Shown: piece after piece, positions 35,393 through 44,310 of the stretch | Layout of the letters: every line of letters begins with the position of its first letter | How positions within the stretch are numbered: position 1 is the stretch's first letter | DNA from: Bradyrhizobium barranii subsp. apii | GTDB lineage: Bacteria > Pseudomonadota > Alphaproteobacteria > Rhizobiales > Xanthobacteraceae | Assembly: GCF_011516635.5 (NCBI RefSeq) | Contig: NZ_CP096255.1 | Coordinates: forward strand, 9,869,501-9,933,500 | DNA: 64,000 nucleotides | Direction of reading: 5' to 3' | The notes under the pieces: generated by a model | Seen by the model: only the letters and a program-made list of their open reading frames with translations | Database searches by the model: none | What the model was told of the DNA's origin: nothing | Position numbers and translations under genes: made by a program

Positions 35393-38300
35393 ATGCGCCA
35401 GGTCTTTTCCACGGTGACAGCCGGAATGTCATCAGCCGCGACCAACGGCTGGGCGGCCTTGGCGCGGCGTGGTCCTGTCCTCTGGCTGACCCTGTGCGGC
35501 GTGTTGCTGGTCGCCGGGATCTTCGCCGTGACCGCCATGGCCGTCGGCGAATTCCGCGAGCGCACCCTGGCCAACCGCGAGCGCGAGCTGGAAAACACGG
35601 TGCAGCTGATAGCACGGCACTTCGATCAGCAATTCCAGGATTCCGACGTCGTCGCCGCCGACCTGATCGGGCAGATGAACCTGCCGGAGATCACCTCGCC
35701 GGCGATGTTCCGCGAGCGCATGTCCGGGCTCGCGACGAATCAGATGCTGCGGAGCAAGATCAGCTCCGTCTCCTATCTCGGCGACATCGCGATCTACGAT
35801 GCCGACGGCGAGCTGATCAACTGGTCGCGGGCCGAGCCGCTGCCCAAGATCAACGTCTCCTCGCGCGCCTATTTCCAGACGTTCAAATCCGATCCGATGG
35901 CCGAATCGGTCATCCTGGAATCCGTCCGCAGCTTCATCATCGGCAAATGGACCACGATCGTCGCGCGGCGGCTGAGCGGCGCGGACGGCACCTTCCTCGG
36001 CGCCATGGTCCGGCGGATCGATCCGGACAGCTACCGGCAGTATTTCGCTTCTGTCGCGCTTGCCGAGGGTACGGCGATCTCGCTGTTCGATCGCGAGGGC
36101 AAGATGCTGGCGCGCTATCCGCATGTCGAAGAGCTGATCGGCAGGAATTTCAAGGACGCGCCGCTGATGCGCAAGATGCTGGCCGAGGGCGGCCGGCACA
36201 CGCTGCGCGTCAAGGGTCCGATCGACGGCGAGGACCGCCTCGGCTCGGGGGCCTCGCTGTCGCATTTCCCGCTGGTCATCGTCGCGACCCACACCACGAG
36301 CGCCGCGCTGGCCGACTGGCGTCAGCAGACCGGCTTCATGGTCACCACGGCAACGCTTTCGGCGATCGTGATCGCATTGATCCTCTTCCTGATCATCCGC
36401 CAGATCAGCCGGCAGAACCGGGAAGCCCAGGAGCGGATCGAAGCGGAACGGCTGCGGCTCGACACCGCCCTGAACAACATGTCGCAAGGGCTGATCCTGT
36501 ACGACGCCGCCGGATTTATCGTCACCTGCAACCGCCGCTACTCCGAGATGTTCGGCCTGTCCGACGACATCATCAAGCCCGGCTGTCACATCCGCGAGGC
36601 GATGCAGCATCGCAAGGAGCGTGGCACGTTCGGCGGCGACGTCGAGACGTTTTGCACCGGTGTGATGCGGGTCGTCGCCGAGGGCAAGGTCTCCAGCAGG
36701 ATCCACGAACTGCCCAACGGCCGCGCCTTCCAGGTCATCAACACCCCGCTGGCGCAGGGCGGATGGGTCGCCACGATCGAGGAAATCACCGAGCGGCGCA
36801 ATCTGGAGCAGGAGCGCGACCGCAACTACATGTTCCTGCGCGAGATCATCGATCACATCCCCTCGCAGATCACGGTGAAGGATGCTCTGACGCGGCAATA
36901 TCTGCTGGTCAACCGGACCGCCGAGGAGCAGTTCGGCCAGTCGGGTGACGTCATCGTCGGCAAGACTCCTTTCGACATGTATCCGGAAGCCGCCGCCAGG
37001 ATCGTCAACGACGACGACAGCAAGGCGCTGCAGGCGCCCGGGGGATTGTTCAAGGACGAGCACGCCTGGCAGAGCCAGACCAAGGGACCGCGCTACATCA
37101 CCTCGACCCGGATCGGCATTCGCGACAAGTCCGGCGAGCCGCGCTACCTCATCAGCGTCGTCGAGGATGTCACCGAGCGGCGGCGCGCCCACGACAAGAT
37201 CGCGCATATGGCGCATTACGATGCGCTGACCGACCTGCCGAACCGCACGCTGTTCCGCGAACAGATCGAGCGCGAGCTGGCGAAGGTCGCCGGCGGCGAG
37301 CAGTTCGCGCTGCTCTATATCGACGTCGACGAATTCAAGGGCATCAACGATTCGCTCGGCCATCACGTCGGCGACGAGCTGCTGAAGGCAATCGCGACCC
37401 GGCTGCGCGGCTGCCTCAAGAAGAGCGACCTGATCGCGCGGCTCGGCGGCGACGAATTCGCGGTGATCCAGAGCGGAATCCAGTCCTCTGCGGACGTGCT
37501 GTCATTCGTGACGCGGATCTACGAGGCGATCCGCCAGCCCTATCACTGCCTCGGCCATCAGCTCTCCACCGACGCCAGCATCGGCATCGCGCTGGCGCCG
37601 CAGGACGGGACCGATCTCGATCAGCTCATCAAGCACGCCGATCTTGCGATGTACGGCGCCAAGGCCGAAGGACGCCGCACCCATCGCTTCTTCGAACCGG
37701 AGATGGATGCGAGCGCCAAGGCGCGCCTGACCATGGAGCAGGATCTGCGCCAGGCGCTGGTGAACGGCGGCTTCGAGATCCACTACCAGCCGCTGGTCGA
37801 CCTGCGCACCAACGACGTGTCGGGCTGCGAGGCGCTGCTGCGCTGGCGGCATCCCGAACGCGGCAGGGTGTCGCCGGCGGAGTTCATTCCGATCGCCGAG
37901 GATACCGGCCTGATCAACGAGCTCGGCGACTGGGTGCTGCGCATGGCCTGCAACGAGGCCGCGACCTGGCCGGCGCATGTGCGGATTGCGGTCAACGTCT
38001 CGCCGGTGCAGCTCAAATGCGACACGCTGGCGCTGCGGATTGCCGGCGCACTCGCCGCCTCCGGGCTCTCTCCCTCCCGGCTCGAGCTCGAAATCACCGA
38101 GGCCGTGCTGATCCGCGACGACGAGGCCGCGCTCTCGATCCTGCACCAGCTCCGGTCCATCGGCGTGCGCATCGCGCTCGACGATTTCGGCACCGGCTAT
38201 TCCTCGCTGAGCTATCTGAAGCGCTTCCCGTTCGACAAGATCAAGATCGACCGCTGCTTCGTCGCCGACATCGCGGAGACCAGTGGCGCGCCCGTGATCG

Positions 38301-38503
38301 TGCAGGCGGTGGTGAACATCGCCGCGGCGAGCCACATGACCACCGTCGCCGAGGGCGTCGAGACCGAGGCGCAGCGCGAGATGCTGCGCGCGCTCGGCTG
38401 CACGGAGATGCAGGGTTATCTGTTCAGCAAACCGAAGCCGGCCGCCGAGGTGCGAAAGCTGTTCGGTCCGAACGATGCCGCGCCGGTGGCGGCGGTGGCC
38501 TGA
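35393..38503 (+). CDS. Membrane cache-PAS-PAS-GGDEF-EAL protein, 1036 aa
   Basis: Inner-membrane cyclic-di-GMP enzyme. Order: TM1 (about 28-50), periplasmic dCache-like sensor (about 60-310; 'SSVSYLGDIAIYDADGELINWSRAEPLPKINVSSRAYFQTFKSDP'), TM2 (about 315-340), two PAS domains ('LDTALNNMSQGLILYDAAG' and 'FLREIIDHIPSQITVKDA'), GGDEF with an intact motif at 685-689, EAL starting at 813. EAL residues 'NVSPVQLK', 'LEITEAVL', 'DDFGTGYSSLSYL', 'KIKIDRCF' and 'EGVET' are present. ATG 35393 has a GGGAGGGGG site. The IS upstream lies 70 bases away; the next gene starts one base after the stop. Confidence 0.92.
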   Translation: MRQVFSTVTAGMSSAATNGWAALARRGPVLWLTLCGVLLVAGIFAVTAMAVGEFRERTLANRERELENTVQLIARHFDQQFQDSDVVAADLIGQMNLPEITSPAMFRERMSGLATNQMLRSKISSVSYLGDIAIYDADGELINWSRAEPLPKINVSSRAYFQTFKSDPMAESVILESVRSFIIGKWTTIVARRLSGADGTFLGAMVRRIDPDSYRQYFASVALAEGTAISLFDREGKMLARYPHVEELIGRNFKDAPLMRKMLAEGGRHTLRVKGPIDGEDRLGSGASLSHFPLVIVATHTTSAALADWRQQTGFMVTTATLSAIVIALILFLIIRQISRQNREAQERIEAERLRLDTALNNMSQGLILYDAAGFIVTCNRRYSEMFGLSDDIIKPGCHIREAMQHRKERGTFGGDVETFCTGVMRVVAEGKVSSRIHELPNGRAFQVINTPLAQGGWVATIEEITERRNLEQERDRNYMFLREIIDHIPSQITVKDALTRQYLLVNRTAEEQFGQSGDVIVGKTPFDMYPEAAARIVNDDDSKALQAPGGLFKDEHAWQSQTKGPRYITSTRIGIRDKSGEPRYLISVVEDVTERRRAHDKIAHMAHYDALTDLPNRTLFREQIERELAKVAGGEQFALLYIDVDEFKGINDSLGHHVGDELLKAIATRLRGCLKKSDLIARLGGDEFAVIQSGIQSSADVLSFVTRIYEAIRQPYHCLGHQLSTDASIGIALAPQDGTDLDQLIKHADLAMYGAKAEGRRTHRFFEPEMDASAKARLTMEQDLRQALVNGGFEIHYQPLVDLRTNDVSGCEALLRWRHPERGRVSPAEFIPIAEDTGLINELGDWVLRMACNEAATWPAHVRIAVNVSPVQLKCDTLALRIAGALAASGLSPSRLELEITEAVLIRDDEAALSILHQLRSIGVRIALDDFGTGYSSLSYLKRFPFDKIKIDRCFVADIAETSGAPVIVQAVVNIAAASHMTTVAEGVETEAQREMLRALGCTEMQGYLFSKPKPAAEVRKLFGPNDAAPVAAVA

Positions 38504-39388
38504 GATGGCGAAGCCGAGGAAAACGTCAGCGAAAGCCGTCGACGTCGCGGATTCCTATGCCGTACGGCTGATGCAGCATCTGGTGGTGCCGACCTTCGTG
38601 ATCGACCCCAAGCGCCGCGTCGTGATCTGGAACAGAGCCTGCGAGCGGCTGACCGGCGTCCCCGCCGCGGAGGTGATCGGCACGACGAAACACTGGCAGG
38701 CCTTCTACGAGACCCGGCGCCCCTGCCTCGCCGACCTGGTCGCGCTCGACCGTCCCGAGCAGCTGCCGGAGTTTTATTCGGAATATGCCGCACGCGGCCA
38801 CAACGGGCTCGGCTTTTCCGCGGAGAACTGGTGCGTGATGCCCAAGCTCGGCAGCCAGCTCTATCTCGCGATCGACGCCGGTCCTATCCACGACGAGGCC
38901 GGCCATCTGATCGCCGTGGTGGAGACGCTGCGCGACCTCACCGATCAGAAGCGCGCCGAGATGGCGCTGAAGGAGCTCGCCACCAAGGACGGGCTGACCG
39001 GCCTGTCGAACCGGCGCGCCTTCGACCAGATGCTGATGAGCGAATGGGCCCGCGCCCAGCGGACGCAGAAGCAGATGGCGCTGCTGTTCGTCGACGTCGA
39101 TCATTTCAAGCTGTTCAACGACCGGCACGGCCACCAGAGCGGCGACGAATGCCTGCGCGCGGTCGCTGATGTCGTCAGCCGCCATGCCGTACGCCCGCTC
39201 GACCTCGCCAGCCGCTATGGCGGGGAAGAGTTCGCGCTGATCCTGCCCGACATGGAGTGCGATGCCGCCTGCGCCATCGCCGAGGAGATCCGCCGTGCCG
39301 TCATGGCCTTGCGGATCGCTCATGGCGCTGCTGGAGCCGGCGACCACGTCACCCTCAGCGTCGGCGTCGCCAGCCATATTCCCACTGA

Positions 39389-40324
39389 GTGTCTGTTCCA
39401 AAACATATTGAGTCGAATGAATCGGTTGTGATTCAAGGTGAGCGGCCTGATTCGATGGGGACGCGCCGCCAATGTGGACTACCGAGAACCGTGCACGCTA
39501 CGACCGCAGCCGCCTGCGCTATCCGAGCGACTTGACCGACGAGGAGTGGGCGCTGATCGCGCCTCGCATCCCGCCGGCCAAGCGCGGCGGCAACAAGCGT
39601 ACGGTGGACCTGCGCGAGATTGCCAACGGGCTGATGTACATCCTGAGCACAGGTTGCCAGTGGCGCGCGATCCCCAAGGACCTGCCGCCGCGCTCGACGC
39701 TGTATGGCTACTTCGATCTGTGGAGCTGGAACGGCACGCTCGATAAAATTCATCACGCCCTCTATGTCGAATGTCGCGAAAGGGCCGAGCGCGAGGCTTC
39801 TCCCACCGCCGCCATCATCGATAGCCAGAGCGTGAAAAGCGCTGAAAAAGGGGGCCTCATGATCTCCATGGCTACGACGCGGGCAAGAAGATCAAGGGCA
39901 AGAAGCGGCACATTCTCGTCGACACGCAAGGCCTCTTGATGCACGCCATCGTGCATGCGGCGGACATCCAGGATCGCGACGGCGGCGTGCTCCTGATGGC
40001 AACGTTGTTCGGCCTCTATCCCTTTCTTCTGAAGCTCTACGCCGACGGCGGATATCAAGGGCCACATTTCCAGAAGGGGCTGCGTAGCGCTCTGAAGCGC
40101 GTGAACCTCGAAATCGTCAAACGCTCCGATCAGGCTCACCGTTTCGTCGTCTTGCCCAAACGCTGGATCGTCGAGCGTACCTTTGCCTGGCTCGGGCGAT
40201 GCCGAAGACTGTCCAAAGATTGGGAATGCTTCAATCACAGGGCGCTCGCCTTTCTCAAGCTGGCCTCCATCCGACTCATGCTGCGAAAGCTATGCAATCC
40301 AAGGTAATCTTTCCGGACAGACTC
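39389..40324 (+). mobile_element. IS5-family insertion sequence, copy 2 (936 bp)
   Basis: Same element as at 34388-35323. The target duplication is TGA (39386-39388 and 40325-40327), different from copy 1 (TTA). Each copy therefore arrived by its own transposition and the pair is not a composite transposon. Confidence 0.93.
39472..40307 (+). CDS. IS5-family transposase, copy 2
   Basis: Identical coding sequence to the transposase at 34471-35306, with orf A at 39472-39939 and orf B overlapping from about 39850 to 40307. The A5G5 frameshift run is at 39845-39854. All three DDE residues are present, so the element looks capable of moving. Confidence 0.9.
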
Positions 40325-40505
40325 TGAGACCGACGGCAACCCCGACCGGCTGCTGGGTGCGGCCGACGAGGCGCTCTATGCGGCAAAACGGCTCGGCCGC
40401 AACCGCGTCATCTGCTCCGAACGCCTGCTTGCGGAGTTCGCGCGCGCCGATCGCGGCTCGCCCGGGGTTCAAGTCGCCGCCAATCGCCGGTCCAGCCGGG
40501 GCTGA

Positions 40506-40762
40506 CGTTCATCCCCCCGAAGGTTCTATTGCGTTCGGCCTCACCAGCAGGTGATGTTGCGCCGGAACAACACGGACATTTTCTTCTCGAAAAGCCGCAA
40601 TTTCTCGGGCGCTCGTTTGAATATAGATAGGTCGTTGCCTGGAGCCGTACTCGCTTTGAAATATCCCCGCCCATCCCGCAGTGCCCTCCCCACCGCCAAA
40701 AACGCCATCGCCTGGTCGCGAGTGACGGCCGAACCCGGCTCGGCCGCCAAGACCAACCGCTG
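40506..40762. other. Short interval with two weak small-ORF candidates
   Basis: Between the cyclase remnant and the accessory cassette. On the plus strand a GTG-started 70-codon frame (40551-40763) ends one base into the next gene's ATG, so it could be a coupled leader gene. On the minus strand a 55-codon frame (40541-40708) reads 'LRDGRGYFKASTAPGNDLSIFKRAPEKLRLFEKKMSVLFRRN', which looks protein-like. Neither has a convincing ribosome-binding site and I recognise neither. Confidence 0.3.
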
Positions 40763-42025
40763 ATGACCGAAGCAGCCGGTTCGTTTCGCGGACGTGTCCA
40801 CCGCGGAACGCAGCAAATTGGTGGCACCTGCATCGAGCTCGAGGCCGCGGGCGAGCGAATCCTGCTCGACCTTGGCCTTCCGCTGGATGCCGACGGCGCG
40901 TCCGACGATCTTCTCCCGCCTGTGGCCGGGCTTCGCGTCGAAGATCCAACCCTGCGCGCGGTTGTCCTGTCGCACGGACACGGCGATCATTGGGGTTTGC
41001 TCCCCCTGTGCAGACCCAATGTCCCCCTCGCCATGGGCGCTGCGACCGCTCGCATCATGTGTGCGGCAGCTCCTTTCGTGCCCAACGCCTTCGTGCCCAA
41101 TGTTTCATTCGAGCTGAACGATCGCAGAACCTTCCAGATCGGCCCGTTCAGCATCACGCCCTATCTTGTCGATCACTCGGCCTATGATGCCTATGCGCTG
41201 CTGATCCAGGCGGCCGGCCGGCGTCTGTTCTACAGCGGCGACATCCGTGCGCACGGTCGCAAGGGCGGTCTGTTCGAGCGATTGGTGAGCAATCCGCCCC
41301 GCGGTATCGACACGATGCTGATGGAGGGGTCGAGCCTCGGCCGTCTCGACGAGCACACGCAATTCCCGACGGAGGACGACATTGAGGCGAGGCTGACCCA
41401 GAGTTTTAAACAGCCAGGCTTCGTCATCCTCTCGGCGTCCGCGCAGAACATCGATCGCATCGTCAGTATCTATCGCGCCTGCAAGCGTAGCGGCCGGACG
41501 CTGCTGCTGGATCTCTACGCAATGGAGATATTGCGGGCCACCGGCAACGAGCGCCTACCGAACGCCGGCTGGCCCAATTTGTCGGTCTATGTGCCGGAAT
41601 ATCAACGGCGGCAGATCGCAAGGAAAAAGCGCTTCGACCTGCTGGATCCCTACAAGTCCGCACGGATCTACCGCGAGCGCATCACCGAGATCGCCGATCG
41701 CACCGTGATGCTGTTTCGCCCGGCGATGGCCGACGACGTGGAGACCGCAAATCTCTGGCCCGGCACCAGAGCGATCTGGTCGCAATGGGACGGATATCTG
41801 AAGGATGGTCCCGGCGCCCGGCTGAAGGCGGATCTCGCGACACGCGGCGTTCCCATAGAGATCATCCATACCTCGGGTCACGCCAGCATTCTCGATCTCA
41901 AGCGGCTCGCGAACGCAATACAGCCGGACAGGCTGGTGCCCGTTCACACATTCGAAGGCGACAGTTTCGCCAGATATTTTGACAACGTCACGCGACGCAG
42001 CGATGGCGAATGGTGGGAGGTATGA
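40763..42025 (+). CDS. Beta-CASP metallo-beta-lactamase-fold protein, RNase J-like, 420 aa
   Basis: Predicted metal-dependent nuclease. The metal site is HGHGDH (His71-His76), with further ligands His138 ('LVDHSA'), Asp160 ('YSGDIRAHG') and His395 ('PVHTFEGD'). The insert between them has the beta-CASP look: 'GFVILSASAQNIDRIVSIYRACKRSGRTLLLDLYA', and 'HTSGHASILDLKRLANAIQPDRLVPVH' matches the C-terminal SGH motif of RNase J/CPSF-type enzymes. It is shorter than RNase J (about 550 aa) and lacks its C-terminal domain. It is first in a three-gene cassette; the second gene starts one base after its stop. Confidence 0.8.
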   Translation: MTEAAGSFRGRVHRGTQQIGGTCIELEAAGERILLDLGLPLDADGASDDLLPPVAGLRVEDPTLRAVVLSHGHGDHWGLLPLCRPNVPLAMGAATARIMCAAAPFVPNAFVPNVSFELNDRRTFQIGPFSITPYLVDHSAYDAYALLIQAAGRRLFYSGDIRAHGRKGGLFERLVSNPPRGIDTMLMEGSSLGRLDEHTQFPTEDDIEARLTQSFKQPGFVILSASAQNIDRIVSIYRACKRSGRTLLLDLYAMEILRATGNERLPNAGWPNLSVYVPEYQRRQIARKKRFDLLDPYKSARIYRERITEIADRTVMLFRPAMADDVETANLWPGTRAIWSQWDGYLKDGPGARLKADLATRGVPIEIIHTSGHASILDLKRLANAIQPDRLVPVHTFEGDSFARYFDNVTRRSDGEWWEV

Positions 42026-42026
42026 G

Positions 42027-42938
42027 ATGAGCTTCAGACGCGGAATCCGGGGCGACGACTTTCGCAAGGCACTCGAGACACTCGCCCAGCAGGATGGGTG
42101 GTGGAAAGACGTTCTCACCGATCCCACACTCATCATCGGCATTCGGGACGAGTACCTGAACGTCTATTGGCAGGGACAATCCATCTTCAAAGTGTCATTC
42201 AAGGGCGGGAAAGTGACCGCCTCGACGCACGAGAAATATCTGCTGAATCCGGACTTGAAGGATCAGGTCTCGCTGGTCGAGGGGAAGTTCGCCTTCGGCA
42301 ACGCCGAGCCAAGAATGCTGACGCGCGACTACGAAGGCGCAGCGACGCTGGCGAAGCTCAAAAGGGCGGCATCGCTCTATTCCGGACAGGAGAAGGAAGG
42401 CGTCCACGAGATCGCGACGTCCAATCTCTCCGTCGTCGACGTCGAGGTTGCGATCAACGCATCCGGCGTCCCCGGCATCAAGCGGAACCTCCCCCGCATG
42501 GACCTGGCGAACTTCGAAACGACGGCGACCGGCGTGGATCTAGTGTTCTGGGAGGCCAAGACGTTCAGCAACCCCGAGCTGGAGAACGGCGACATTGTCG
42601 GTCAGATCGCGGACTATCAGAAGGTGATCGACCTTCACAAGACGGAGTTCGATGACAGCTATCGATGCGTTGCGAAGAATCTGGCCGAGATGGCGGAATG
42701 GAGCAACGGACTCCGCAATGTGGCTGCGGCGATCAGCGCCGTTGCGAAGGGGGCAAAGATCAACGTGAGCAGCGCCAATGTCGGGCTGCTCGTGTATGAT
42801 TTCACCGCGGTTCAACGCGATCGGAAGGACAAGGACGGCAAGACGCTGAACGACAGAGTGATTGAATCGCTCGCGAAGGTGGGCGTGGGTCCGGAGCGGA
42901 TCAGGTTCAAAGGCACGACAAAGGGTCTCACCATCTGA
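42027..42938 (+). CDS. PD-(D/E)XK nuclease-like protein of unknown family, 303 aa
   Basis: No named family recognised. The order of residues fits a restriction-like nuclease: Asp159 in 'RMDLA', Glu176-Ala-Lys178 in 'VDLVFWEAKTF' at the end of a hydrophobic strand, and Gln193 in 'GQIADYQK' on the next helix, which is the usual D...ExK...Q arrangement. The N-terminal 100 residues ('DPTLIIGIRDEYLNVYWQGQSIFKVSFKGGKVTASTHEKYLL') form a separate beta-rich part. ATG 42027 lies one base after the upstream stop, so it is translated with the MBL protein. Bases look less GC-rich than in neighbours. Confidence 0.65.
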   Translation: MSFRRGIRGDDFRKALETLAQQDGWWKDVLTDPTLIIGIRDEYLNVYWQGQSIFKVSFKGGKVTASTHEKYLLNPDLKDQVSLVEGKFAFGNAEPRMLTRDYEGAATLAKLKRAASLYSGQEKEGVHEIATSNLSVVDVEVAINASGVPGIKRNLPRMDLANFETTATGVDLVFWEAKTFSNPELENGDIVGQIADYQKVIDLHKTEFDDSYRCVAKNLAEMAEWSNGLRNVAAAISAVAKGAKINVSSANVGLLVYDFTAVQRDRKDKDGKTLNDRVIESLAKVGVGPERIRFKGTTKGLTI

Positions 42939-42962
42939 GCCGGCACGCGGGAGAAACCTAAT

Positions 42963-43682
42963 TTGCCGCTTCCCGAGCACGAACTGCTCACCTTCGCGAT
43001 CGGCGACATCCACGGCTGCTTTGACAAGCTGACGTCGCTGCTCGCCGCGTGCGAGGAGCTTCGCGGCGAGCGGAGCGCGCAGTTTGTGCTTGTCGGGGAC
43101 TATATCGACCGGGGACCCCAAAGCCGCGAGGTGATGGATTTTCTCGTCGGCAGCGAGGGGAAGCAGGACCGCCCCTTCGTCTGTCTGCGGGGTAACCATG
43201 AGGAGATGCTGCTTCGCGCAGCCGACATGGAGCGCACCGACCGCGACCTGATGAATTGGTGGGGCAACGGCGGCGAGCAGACGCTCGACAGCTACGGGAT
43301 CGACGATCCCGCCGATCTACCGAGCGAGCATCTCGACTGGATACGCGCGCTTCCGCTGACGAGAATCGAGCATGGGCGGCTGTTCGTCCATGCCGGACTA
43401 CGGCCGGACGTGCCGCTGGCGTCACAATCCGAGCGGGACCTGCTGTGGATCCGGGAACCCTTCCTGTCGTCGGATCACGACCACGGGCTTTTCGTTGTCC
43501 ATGGCCATACGCCGGTCCGGACCGGGACACCCGATCTGCGGGCCAACCGGTTGAACCTCGATACCGGCGCCTGCTTCGGCGGCCCGCTCACGGCGGCCGT
43601 GTTCACCACCTCGGAGACGGGCCCGTCGATGTTCGTGACCGATTCCGGCGAGATCTCGGGACCGGCCGCCCTCCGGGATTGA
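42963..43682 (+). CDS. PPP-family metallophosphoesterase / protein phosphatase, 239 aa
   Basis: Calcineurin-like phosphatase of the bacterial PrpA/lambda-phosphatase type. Motifs in order: GDIHGC, GDYIDRGPQS, GNHEEMLL, 'LFVHAGLRPD' and 'VVHGHTPVR', giving all dinuclear metal ligands. It may act on phosphoproteins or, like ApaH relatives, on dinucleotides. The start is TTG 42963, 9 bases after GGGAG; no ATG fits. It follows the nuclease-like gene by 24 bases and is probably in the same transcript. Next comes a tRNA gene. Confidence 0.85.
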   Translation: MPLPEHELLTFAIGDIHGCFDKLTSLLAACEELRGERSAQFVLVGDYIDRGPQSREVMDFLVGSEGKQDRPFVCLRGNHEEMLLRAADMERTDRDLMNWWGNGGEQTLDSYGIDDPADLPSEHLDWIRALPLTRIEHGRLFVHAGLRPDVPLASQSERDLLWIREPFLSSDHDHGLFVVHGHTPVRTGTPDLRANRLNLDTGACFGGPLTAAVFTTSETGPSMFVTDSGEISGPAALRD

Positions 43683-43785
43683 AGAGCGAAGCATAAGACC
43701 AGGAATTGGGCGATGCCGGGCGTCCGGGCCCGGGCAAAGCGGAGGTTGCCCACCCCCCGCCAATCGGCTAAATGAACCTCGACTA

Positions 43786-43862
43786 GCACCCGTAGCTCAG
43801 CTGGATAGAGCGTTGCCCTCCGAAGGCAAAGGTCACACGTTCGAATCGTGTCGGGTGCGCCA
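43786..43862 (+). tRNA. tRNA-Arg (anticodon CCG), CCA encoded
   Basis: A full cloverleaf can be drawn: acceptor GCACCCG/CGGGTGC, D-stem GCTC/GAGC, anticodon stem TTGCC/GGCAA with loop CTCCGAA (CCG, reads CGG codons), T-stem ACACG/CGTGT with loop TTCGAAT, discriminator G and CCA. No second copy of its 3' end was seen in the window, so there is no sign of an att duplication here. Confidence 0.96.
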
Positions 43863-44310
43863 GTCTCCTTGCTCTTTACCGAGACTGTGTGCCGGACCGA
43901 GATTGTGTGCCGGCTTTTGACGCTGTGACGGCACCATCCATCAAATGTTGCGGCTCGCAATCTGGCCTTCGCAACGTCGCGCGCGCGTCCGGCTAAGCAC
44001 GTCGAATGGAAAAGCGGTCACAAATCCCTGATCGCCTGCGCAATTGATTGCACCCTTAAATTGTACTATTGTTCATGGGTTGCGGAAAATGAGCCTGATC
44101 GCAGCATGTTTCTGGTCGCGATCATCGGGGCAGGTCCGATTGTAGGCGTGATGTCGCAGACCGATATCCGGCTATTGTCGGACTGAATCACCCCGGGAGC
44201 GCTCATCCCGCAAGCTATGAGCCAACACGGAACCTGCTTGACGACGTCGGTCCAGTGGCGGCGCCAGGAACAGAGCTTCGCAATCAATCGAGTCGGGAGG
44301 GGTGCTTCAG
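43863..44310. other. Gene-free interval after tRNA-Arg
   Basis: 448 bp. It holds an 18-bp tandem duplication close to the tRNA (43878-43913) and the leader of the ferritin-like gene. I see no other gene, terminator or repeat. Confidence 0.5.
43878..43913 (+). repeat. 18-bp tandem duplication
   Basis: ACCGAGACTGTGTGCCGG at 43878-43895 followed by ACCGAGATTGTGTGCCGG at 43896-43913, one mismatch, 15 bases after the tRNA 3' end. Confidence 0.85.

Larger units (their letters stand above)
38505..40505 (+). pseudogene. PAS-GGDEF diguanylate cyclase interrupted by the second IS copy
   Basis: The 5' part (38505-39388) encodes a PAS domain ('VVPTFVIDPKRRVVIWNRACERLTGV') and most of a GGDEF domain with GGEEF at residues 239-243. 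The insertion falls after 'GVASHIPT'. Removing the IS and one TGA target copy restores one frame across 39388/40328, continuing 'ETDGNPDRLLGAADEALYAAKRLGRNRV' to a TGA at 40503-40505, a protein of 353 aa. As it stands the frame stops at 39431 inside the IS and loses the C-terminal helix of the cyclase fold. It formed an operon with the GGDEF/EAL gene one base upstream. Confidence 0.92.

Noticed and set aside
34388..40324. Composite transposon carrying the GGDEF/EAL gene
   Set aside because: Each IS has its own intact 3-bp duplication (TTA and TGA), so the pair did not move as a unit.
43786..43862. tRNA-Arg as attachment site of an integrated island
   Set aside because: No integrase gene and no repeat of the tRNA 3' end is visible in the window.
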